In this document: one piece after another, positions 15,050 to 22,600 of the stretch
Numbering within the stretch: the stretch's first letter is position 1
Layout: every line of letters starts with the position of its first letter
NCBI GenBank assembly: GCA_948524275.1
Contig: CAOSLI010000010.1
Location: 5,340-32,120 of the forward strand
DNA length: 26,781 nucleotides
Reading direction: 5' to 3'
From: an uncultured Clostridia bacterium
Lineage (GTDB): Bacteria > Bacillota > Clostridia > TANB77 > CAG-508
Position numbers and translations under genes: made by a program
Notes under the pieces: model-generated
Databases searched by the model: none
Seen by the model: only the letters and a program-made list of their open reading frames with translations
Told to the model about the DNA's origin: nothing

Positions 15050-15472
15050 ATGTTAAACAAAGAGCAAATAAAAGAAATAATTCCACAAAGAGAGCCATTT
15101 TTAATGATTGATGAAATAGAACAATATGTGCCAGGAGAGAGTGCTACTGCCTATAAAAATGTTGATGAAAGTGAATGGTATTTTAAAGGACACTTCCCAG
15201 GAAATCCTATAATGCCAGGGGTCTTAATCACAGAGAGCTTAGCACAAACAGGAGCAGTAGCAATTTTATCAATGGAAGAAAACAAGGGAAAGAATGCACT
15301 ATTTGGTGGAATAGACAAGATGAAATTTAAGAAAATGGTTGTTCCAGGAGATAGACTAAAATTAGAAGTTAAGATAATAAAAAGAAAAGGACCAATAGGT
15401 GTAGGAGAAGCAACTGCAACAGTAGATGGAAAAATAGCCGCAAAAGGTGAGCTTACATTTGCTGTGGTGTAA
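15050..15472 (+). CDS. fabZ: 3-hydroxyacyl-ACP dehydratase FabZ
   Basis: Dehydrates 3-hydroxyacyl-ACP to trans-2-enoyl-ACP. The 140-aa hotdog-fold protein starts 'MLNKEQIKEIIPQREPFLMID' and contains the catalytic His in 'HFPGNPIMPGVL' (~residue 48) and the Glu in 'ITESLAQTGA' (~62). It follows accB by 11 nt with a GAGAGG ribosome site. No fabA-like isomerase is nearby, so how unsaturated fatty acids are made is not explained here. Confidence 0.95.
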   Translation: MLNKEQIKEIIPQREPFLMIDEIEQYVPGESATAYKNVDESEWYFKGHFPGNPIMPGVLITESLAQTGAVAILSMEENKGKNALFGGIDKMKFKKMVVPGDRLKLEVKIIKRKGPIGVGEATATVDGKIAAKGELTFAVV

Positions 15473-15494
15473 ATCAAGTGTTACTTAAAACCAA

Positions 15495-15552
15495 GGGGTG
15501 TCCCCGTGGTCGACCAGAGGGACGTTTTTGGTCGACCAAAAGGCCCGTCCCT
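15495..15552. repeat. GC-rich nested palindromic intergenic element A
   Basis: In the 112-nt gap between fabZ and accC. Nested inverted repeats: GGGG-TGT-CCCC (15495-15505), GGTCGACC (15508-15515), an outer stem AGGGACG/CGTCCCT (15518-15524 with 15546-15552) and inside it the perfect palindrome TTTTGGTCGACCAAAA (15526-15541). Base composition differs sharply from the AT-rich surroundings. It shares GGGACG and TTTTTGG words with the element after fabI. It may be a dispersed REP/MITE-like sequence; in an operon it could also attenuate transcription or affect mRNA stability. Confidence 0.7.
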
Positions 15553-15584
15553 GTGGTTGAACGAGATAAAGAAAGGAATGAAAA

Positions 15585-16943
15585 ATGAACAAAATACTAA
15601 TAGCTAATCGTGGCGAAATAGCAGTACGCATAATTAGAGCTTGTAAAGAAATGAATATAAAAACAGTAGCAGTTTATTCAGAAGCAGATAAAGATGCATT
15701 GCATACAAGGCTTGCAGATGAAGCAATTTGTATAGGTCCAGCTGCCTCAAATCATAGTTATTTAAATATAAAGAATATTATTGAAGCAGCATGCATTACA
15801 GGAAGTGATAGCATACATCCAGGTTTTGGATTTTTATCAGAAAATGCAAAATTTGCACAAATATGTGAAGAGTCAAATATAAAATTTATTGGACCAAAAT
15901 CGGAAGTAATAGAACTTTTAGGAAATAAGTCAAACGCCAAGGAAATGATGAAAAATGCAGGTGTACCTGTTATACCAGGTTCAGAAGGTAGTATAAAAGG
16001 TTTAGAAGATGCAATTAAAATAGCACAAAAAATAGGCTATCCAGTTATGATAAAAGCAGCAGCTGGTGGTGGAGGAAAAGGCATTAGAATTGCACAAAAT
16101 AAAGAAGAATTAGAAGCGAACTATAATATAGTAAAACAAGAAGCTAAGATTTCATTTAATGATGAAGAAATATACATCGAGAAGTATATCAAAAATCCAA
16201 AACATGTCGAGATACAAATTTTAGCTGATGAGCATGGAAATGTAGTTCATCTAGGTGAAAGAGATTGCACAATACAAAGAAAACATCAAAAAGTGTTAGA
16301 AGAAACACCATCAATTGCAATTGATGATAAGGTTCGTAGCAAGATGGGAGTCGCAGCAGTAAAAGTAGCAAAAGCAGCAGGATATACGAGTTGTGGAACT
16401 GTTGAGTTTTTAGTAGATAGTGATAAAAATTTTTACTTTATGGAAATGAACACTAGAATTCAAGTTGAGCATCCAATAACAGAAATGAGGACTGGAATAG
16501 ATATTGTAAAATCTCAAATTAGAATTGCAGCAGGAGAAGAACTTAAATTTAAGCAAAAAGAAATAGAATTTAGAGGTCATTCAATAGAGTGTAGAATAAA
16601 TGCAGAAAATCCAGCCAAAAACTTTATGCCATGTCCAGGAAAAATAGGAGAAATAAATTTGCCAGGTGGAAATGGAATAAGAGTAGATACTGCTATATAT
16701 AGTGGTTATACAATACCACCAAACTATGATTCAATGATAGCTAAAATTATAGTCCATGGAACAAGTAGAAATGAAGCTATTGCAAAAATGAAGAGATCTT
16801 TAGAAGAATTAGTGATTGAAGGTGTGGAAACCAACAGAGATTTTCTACTTGATATAATAAGGAATCTAAATTTTATTAGAGGAAAATATGATACCTCATT
16901 TATTGAAAAAGAAATCTTAAGTGATAAGGAGCAAGAAAAATGA
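15585..16943 (+). CDS. accC: Acetyl-CoA carboxylase, biotin carboxylase subunit AccC
   Basis: ATP-dependent carboxylation of biotin on AccB. The 452-aa product starts 'MNKILIANRGEIAVRIIRAC', has the ATP-grasp glycine loop 'KAAAGGGGKGIRIA' (~residue 160), 'ERDCTIQRKHQKVLEE' and the catalytic/metal segment 'FMEMNTRIQVEHPITEM' (~285-300), and closes with the biotin carboxylase C-terminal domain. Length is as usual for the family. Its ribosome site AAAGGA is downstream of the GC-rich palindromic element. Its stop overlaps the accD start (ATGA). Confidence 0.96.
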   Translation: MNKILIANRGEIAVRIIRACKEMNIKTVAVYSEADKDALHTRLADEAICIGPAASNHSYLNIKNIIEAACITGSDSIHPGFGFLSENAKFAQICEESNIKFIGPKSEVIELLGNKSNAKEMMKNAGVPVIPGSEGSIKGLEDAIKIAQKIGYPVMIKAAAGGGGKGIRIAQNKEELEANYNIVKQEAKISFNDEEIYIEKYIKNPKHVEIQILADEHGNVVHLGERDCTIQRKHQKVLEETPSIAIDDKVRSKMGVAAVKVAKAAGYTSCGTVEFLVDSDKNFYFMEMNTRIQVEHPITEMRTGIDIVKSQIRIAAGEELKFKQKEIEFRGHSIECRINAENPAKNFMPCPGKIGEINLPGGNGIRVDTAIYSGYTIPPNYDSMIAKIIVHGTSRNEAIAKMKRSLEELVIEGVETNRDFLLDIIRNLNFIRGKYDTSFIEKEILSDKEQEK

Positions 16944-17791
16944 TTGTTGACAAAATAAAGAAAAGAGAATTTGTCACAGTAAAGACTAAAAAGCCTAATA
17001 TAGATGTACCAATTGGTAAATGGGTAAAATGTGATAATTGTAGGGAAATTATTTATAAAGATACACTAAGAGAAAATCTAAATATTTGCCCTAATTGTGG
17101 ACATTATTTTAGAATGCATATAGGAAAAAGAATAGAGATGCTTATAGATGATGGAGCATATAAAAGATTTGATATAAATATTGAAACAACTAATCCACTT
17201 GGGCTAGAAGATTATCCAAAGAAACTAAAATCTTTAAGAGAAAAAACTGGATTAGAAGAAGCTGTAAGCTGTGGTACAGGAAAAATAAATGGAGAAAAAG
17301 TTGTTATATGCATAATGGATAGTGGATTCTTAATGGGAAGTATGGGAGTAGTTGTTGGTGAGAAGATAACATATGCGATTGAGCAAGCAATAGAATTAAA
17401 GCTTCCACTAATAATACTTTCTACATCAGGCGGAGCTAGAATGCAAGAGGGAATTATATCTCTTATGCAAATGGCAAAGACAACAGCTGCTTTAACGAGG
17501 TTAGATGAAGCAGGACTTTTATACATATCTGTTTTAACAGACCCGACATATGGTGGGGTTACAGCATCATTTGCAAGTCTTGGAGACATAATTTTAGCAG
17601 AACCAAAAGCCATGATTGGATTTGCTGGACAAAGAGTAATCAAACAAACAATAGGAGAAGAATTACCAGAAGGATTTCAAACAGCTGAATTTTTATTAGA
17701 ACATGGTTTTATAGATAAGATTGTTGAAAGAAAAGATTTAAAGGATACTATTTATAAACTAATTAAGCTAAATAAAGGAGGCGAAGTATAA
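16940..17791 (+). CDS. accD: Acetyl-CoA carboxylase carboxyltransferase beta subunit AccD
   Basis: Beta half of the carboxyltransferase that moves CO2 from carboxybiotin to acetyl-CoA. The 283-aa product has the N-terminal zinc ribbon (Cys31, Cys34, Cys50, Cys53) followed by the crotonase-like domain with 'IMDSGFLMGSMGVVVGEK', 'STSGGARMQEG' and 'TDPTYGGVTASFASLGDI', the family signatures. Start and accC stop overlap by 4 nt; accA begins directly after its stop, with AAAGGAGG as the accA ribosome site inside accD's end. Confidence 0.96.
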   Translation: MIVDKIKKREFVTVKTKKPNIDVPIGKWVKCDNCREIIYKDTLRENLNICPNCGHYFRMHIGKRIEMLIDDGAYKRFDINIETTNPLGLEDYPKKLKSLREKTGLEEAVSCGTGKINGEKVVICIMDSGFLMGSMGVVVGEKITYAIEQAIELKLPLIILSTSGGARMQEGIISLMQMAKTTAALTRLDEAGLLYISVLTDPTYGGVTASFASLGDIILAEPKAMIGFAGQRVIKQTIGEELPEGFQTAEFLLEHGFIDKIVERKDLKDTIYKLIKLNKGGEV

Positions 17792-18596
17792 ATGCCAAAA
17801 ACAGCATGGGAAAAAGTTGAAATAGCTCGTAATGCAAAAAGAAAAACATCGCTGGATTATATAAATGAAATTTTTGATGAATTTATAGAATTACATGGTG
17901 ATAGAAATTTTAAAGATGATAAAGCAATTGTATGTGGTTTGGCAAGTATAGGAAATCAAAATTATACAATAATTGCAGAGCAAAAGGGAAGGACAACTAA
18001 GGAAAATATCGAGAGAAATTTTGGAATGCCAAATCCAGAAAGTTATAGAAAAGCAATGAGATTTATGAAGCAAGCAGAAAAATTTCGGTAGACCAGTAAT
18101 TACTTTTATTGATACAAAAGGTGCATATCCAGGAATAGGTGCAGAGGAAAGAGGACAAGGAGAAGCAATTGCTAAGTCTATGTTTGAGATGGCTAAACTA
18201 AAAGTACCAGTCATATCGATTGTAATAGGAGAGGGCTCAAGTGGTGGAGCGTTAGCAATAGGTGTTGCAAATAAAGTTTTTATGCTAGAAAATGCAATAT
18301 ATTCAATATTATCACCTGAAGGATATAGCAGTATATTGTGGAAAGACTCATCAAGATATAAAGAAGCGGCTGAGAAAATGAAACTAACAGCTGATGATTT
18401 ATACAAACTAAAAGTCATAGACAAAGTAATCAAGGAACCTAAAATGGATGACAAAGAAAGTTTTAAAAAATTAGCAAAAACAATAAAGAAAGAAATTGAA
18501 TCAGAAATATTAAGCATGAAAAAATTAACAGAGGAAGAGGTTGTAAATCAAAGATATCAAAAATTCAGAAACATGGGTGAATTTATAAAATTATAG
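17792..18596 (+). CDS. accA: Acetyl-CoA carboxylase carboxyltransferase alpha subunit AccA, with +1 frameshift
   Basis: Alpha half of the carboxyltransferase. In frame 0 the ORF ends after 99 residues (TAG at 18089-18091). The rest of a normal AccA, 'GRPVITFIDTKGAYPGIGAE' through the 'GEGSSGGALAIGVAN' oxyanion region to the C-terminus, continues at once in the +1 frame to the stop at 18594-18596. Skipping one base at AAA-TTT-C-GGT-AGA (extra C at 18086) gives a complete protein of 267 aa with nothing missing. Neighbouring genes are intact and no second accA is present. Causes could be programmed +1 frameshifting, a true recent mutation or a sequencing error; the sequence cannot decide. accA ends 12 nt before fabI. 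Confidence 0.85.
18080..18091 (+). other. Candidate +1 frameshift site in accA
   Basis: Frame 0 reads AAA TTT CGG TAG. If the tRNA-Phe on TTT (18083-18085) slips one base to TTC (18084-18086), decoding continues GGT AGA CCA, giving the conserved 'KFGRPVI' without gain or loss of a residue. The next frame-0 codon is CGG, seldom used in the AT-rich genes of this window, and then a stop. P-site UUU followed by C and a slow A-site codon is a known +1-prone arrangement. Whether it is used is inference. Confidence 0.4.
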
Positions 18597-18608
18597 GAGG
18601 ATAAAATT

Positions 18609-19382
18609 ATGTTATTAGAAAAGAAAAAAATATTGATAATGGGAATTAGAAATAAGTGGAGCATAGCTTATGGAATTGCTAAATCAGCTTATGACAATGG
18701 AGCAGAATTATTATTTACATATATGGGAGAAGAAAATAAAGATAAGATAGAAGAACTAATATCAGAATTTAAAGGAAGTAAGGCATATGTATTAGATGGA
18801 GCATCAGAAGATGAATTAGTAAAAGAAGTGTTTACAAAAATCAAAGAAGAAAATGGAAAAGTAGATGGAATAGTGCATGCAATAGCACATGCAAATACTG
18901 AAGATTTACACAATGATTTTATATACACAAGTAAAGAAGGATATGCTCATGCTGTTGATGTAAGCAGTTACTCATTTGTACTAGTTGCAAGAATTGCAAA
19001 AGAGTTAGATATGTTAAATGAAAATGCAAACTTAGTAACATTAACATATCATGGTTCAACAAAAGTATTAGAAGGATATAATGTTATGGGGGTTGCAAAG
19101 GCAGCACTAGAAGCAAGCGTAAGATACTTAGCAGAAAACTTAGGTAAAGAAGGAATTAGAGTAAATGCTATATCTGCAGGACCAATAAAGACATTATCAG
19201 CTAAAGGTATTAAAGACTTTTCTTCAATATTAACAGTAGTAGAAGAAAAAGCACCATTACATAGAAATGTCACAACAACTCAAGTTGGAAATGTTGCAAC
19301 ATTTCTACTAAGCGATATGTCTGAAGCAATAACAGGTGGGGTTATATATGCAGACAGTGGATATAATATTATGGGAATTTAA
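18609..19382 (+). CDS. fabI: Enoyl-ACP reductase FabI
   Basis: Last step of each elongation cycle, NAD(P)H-dependent reduction of enoyl-ACP. The 257-aa protein has the FabI-type cofactor motif 'MGIRNKWSIAYGIAKSAY', 'DGIVHAIAHA', and the catalytic Tyr-x6-Lys 'YNVMGVAK' in 'TLTYHGSTKVLEGYNVMGVAK'-like context, which separates FabI from FabG (Tyr-x3-Lys) and from the flavoprotein FabK. The ribosome site is AGGAGG. It closes the operon. Many Clostridia use FabK instead; FabI is the class inhibited by triclosan-type compounds, though sensitivity here is only inferred. Confidence 0.93.
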   Translation: MLLEKKKILIMGIRNKWSIAYGIAKSAYDNGAELLFTYMGEENKDKIEELISEFKGSKAYVLDGASEDELVKEVFTKIKEENGKVDGIVHAIAHANTEDLHNDFIYTSKEGYAHAVDVSSYSFVLVARIAKELDMLNENANLVTLTYHGSTKVLEGYNVMGVAKAALEASVRYLAENLGKEGIRVNAISAGPIKTLSAKGIKDFSSILTVVEEKAPLHRNVTTTQVGNVATFLLSDMSEAITGGVIYADSGYNIMGI

Positions 19383-19397
19383 CAATTCCCAATCAAT

Positions 19398-19461
19398 AGG
19401 GACGGTCTTTGGGGCTAAATTTGTGGCCAATGCAGACGGTCCTTTTTGGTTGACTTTTTTT
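19398..19461. repeat. GC-rich intergenic element B, possible terminator of the fab operon
   Basis: Contains two direct copies of an (A/C)GACGGTC-C/T-TT-TGG word (19401-19412 and 19435-19449) and ends in a T run (19455-19461). Words such as AGGGACG and CTTTTTGGT are shared with the palindromic element between fabZ and accC, so both seem to be degenerate members of one dispersed family. Only weak stems are visible (GGAC at 19400-19403 with GTCC at 19439-19442). A terminator role is plausible by position but not proven by structure. Confidence 0.45.
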
Positions 19462-19491
19462 ATAAAAATAGTAAAATTTTATTGGGAAAAG

Positions 19492-19520
19492 TTGTATTTT
19501 ACGTAAACCAGTGATATAAT
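19492..19520 (+). promoter_or_regulatory. Sigma-A promoter of the surface-protein gene
   Basis: TTGTAT at 19492-19497, 17 nt, and a perfect TATAAT at 19515-19520. Expected start near 19527, giving a leader of about 104 nt. The gene is thus an independent transcription unit. Confidence 0.7.
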
Positions 19521-19526
19521 TATATT

Positions 19527-19630
19527 AGTCCAATCGGATTAGCAATATGGATACTAGTGTATCTAATTGCGAAAAGCACATTGAAAAGTTAGGTTAAAAC
19601 TCATGAACGACGCTGAGAGGAGGATGCGTT
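19527..19630 (+). promoter_or_regulatory. Structured 5' leader with hairpin enclosing the ribosome site
   Basis: Three hairpins can be drawn: TAGTCC/GGATTA around AATC near 19527-19542, GATAC/GTATC around TAGT (19550-19563), and GACGC/GCGTT (19609-19613 with 19626-19630) whose 12-nt loop holds the Shine-Dalgarno GAGGAGG (19617-19623), 7 nt before the ATG. The last could lower or gate translation. I recognise no known riboswitch. An out-of-frame ATG at 19603 opens a 34-codon ORF overlapping the start of the gene. Confidence 0.45.
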
Positions 19631-22600
19631 ATGACAAAAACAAAGAAGACCCTGATGGCAACTGCTATGGCAATGGTGATTTTCATCAGCCAAACTTTCG
19701 GAGTTAACATTGTATCATATGCAGACGAAATTCCGGAAGAGACAACAGGCACTGTGCAGAGCGCAGACTCTACTGAGACGGAGAAAAACTACTCTAATTC
19801 TGATGAATATTTAGGAGAAGAGCAAGACAGCAATGCCACAGTAGAAGAAAAAGAAACTACTAGTGGAACAGAAGAGGCGGAGAGTTCAGCTGACACATCA
19901 AGCAATGATACAGGTTCAGCTGAGACAACAGAGGTTGGTAATGTAACAGGATATACTCCTAAATCTACAAATGTAGAAGAAGGAGATTTCTCTGTAACGA
20001 CAGCTGATGGGACAACGACATCTTGGTCAAAAGACGAGATGCTTACAAAAGCATGCGATGTAGAAAGCGGAACAAAAATCACTCTTAACAAGGACGTTAT
20101 ACTTGGTGGAGAGCTTACGTTTTCTAAGGTATCTAAAGGTCAATATCCAGAAAAGAACATAACATTTGACCTTGGAGGACACACACTTAGTGTAATGGCT
20201 AAATCCCGAATTATGTATTTGAATCCAGGAATTGAACTGACACTATTTAATGGAACAATTTCAGGAGGTACACCGACTGGCACTGGATTTAGAAGTAATG
20301 GTGGAGCTATTTACACTGAGGGTGCAAGACTTAACGCAAACAATGTAACCTTTACAGACAATACTGCTAAATTGGGTTCAGCTATATTTGCAGATAGAAG
20401 ATCTTCAAATAATACTCCATCATATATAGAGCTAAACAATTGTATTGTTTCTAACAACAATGCACTTAATGGCAATAATGTGACTGGAGCTATTCATATT
20501 TTTGAATCCGAACTGAGGGCCAACAATCTGTTACTGAAGGACAATGTAAGCAATGGAGCATGTGCTGGATTGTTTCTTAATTCTAATGGTTTAGATTGCG
20601 AAATAAGGAATTCACGCATAGAAGGCAACAATGCAACAGCAACACATGATACCAAAAGAGCAGCAGCAGGAATTACAGTCCAAGATGGCAATCTTTTGAT
20701 AGAAGGCACAGTAATAACGCAAAACTCTGGTATGTATGTTGGCGGATTAAGGTTGGATTCAACTGTTAGCTCTGCTAAAATATCCATTAGCTTAAAGGAT
20801 AGCGCAATTTATAATAATTCAGCTATTGAAGAAACCATTGAGGGCGTTAGGGCAAATGATATTGTTATAATGCCCTTAACAGGGAGTATGACAGGTATTA
20901 TTCCAACAGCTTCTACAATGGTTGATGGAGACTATGACTTTGCAACAAAATGCTGGATTGGTCTCAAGCACAACGATAATGTCGATAAAGTAGTTTATCG
21001 TGGCGACAATATTGACATTAGCAAGCTAGAAAAAGGATGGCGCTATATCTTAACATGTGGCGAGAAACCTGAAAAGGTTGCGGCAATTAATGCTGATCGA
21101 GATGATGCAACATTCTACGACACTTTAGCTGAAGCTGTTGAAGCTGCAAATGATGGAGATACTATTCGGCTTATTAAGCACGACAAGCCTGGTGTTCCTG
21201 ATATAGTAAATGAGCAGATTACTGTTAAGGATAAAAACATTACTATTAACCTTAACGGCAATAAGTGGGTGAGTGCAGATGGCATGAGCCCTGTTCTAAC
21301 TATTGAAGGAACGGGGCAGGTTACTCTAAAAGGTCCAAGCGAAGGGCTGGGAAACATTGGCGTAATTATACACAATGGAGCAGGCTTAACTCTTGATTCA
21401 CATGCTAAAATTGATACCATAAAATTGGGAGATGGAAAGTTTGTTACATTGGGCGAACAGTTTGTACTTAATGACAAGTTGAATCTAGTTTTGAATTCCG
21501 ATATAGTTGGAACGACTGGAAGAAAGCTTGTAGAAGCGCAATCAGACGAGCAAGCAAGAGAGCTTGTAAATAGCATAAGCGTTTCACCAGTGGTTGCTTC
21601 GACCGAAATTGTAGCTGAAGGAACAAGCATCATGAAGAAACAGATGAATGCTATCTTTTTAGATGGCATTAGTGGAAATGATGCAAATGATGGCACGACT
21701 GTTGCAACAGCAGTTAAGACATTTGATAAAGCTAAAGAGTTAGCAATTGACATGTCGAATACCTCTAACAAGGATGTTTACATATTTGTTGTGAATATTG
21801 TAACCGTAGATGGCAATGAAACTTGGGAGCTTCCTAATAATATATCTTTAAATAGATATCATTTTGAAAGAGTTCTCATCAATGTGAGCGGTACGCTTAC
21901 TTTGAAAAACATAACCATTGACGGTTGGGCTGATAAAATGGAGGCCAACAAGCCTTTGATAAGGGTATTTGCAGGGGCAACTTTGAACATTGAGGATGGA
22001 GCTGTGCTTAAGAATAATTACCATGCACCTCGTTATTATACGGAAAGTGGTGGAGCAATTCACTCGAAAGGCACAGTCAACATGAGCGGCGGAACAATCT
22101 ATGGTAACACCTCTCTTATGGGAGGAGGAATTTACCTTACTGGAGATACAGCACAATTTACTATGATGGGCGGAACAATTTCCAATAATACCGCAAAGAG
22201 AGGCGCTTCTGGTCAGACACCAAGTGGCGGAGGAATTGCGATAGATGATGGAGCAACCTTTGTTCTAAAAGGTGGAACCATTGAAGGTAATGAATCTGAA
22301 GATGATGGCTTTGGTGGTGGCATTTCCATTGGAGTATCTATGTGGTTTGTTGGATGTAAACCAAGCAACTTTGAAATGACAGGTGGAGATATAATAAATA
22401 ATTCTGCCGGTCAAAACGGTGGCGGAATCTTCGTTCAAAGTGGCACTAAAGCTGTTATAAGAGCAGGTAATATTTCGAATAATGAGTGCAACAAAAATAG
22501 CACATTAGGATTTTCCCGTGGCATTTTCGGTGGTGGTGGTATCTATTCGAATGGACCACGTTCTGCTTCAGGACACGATATTCCACAGGCGGATGTTACT

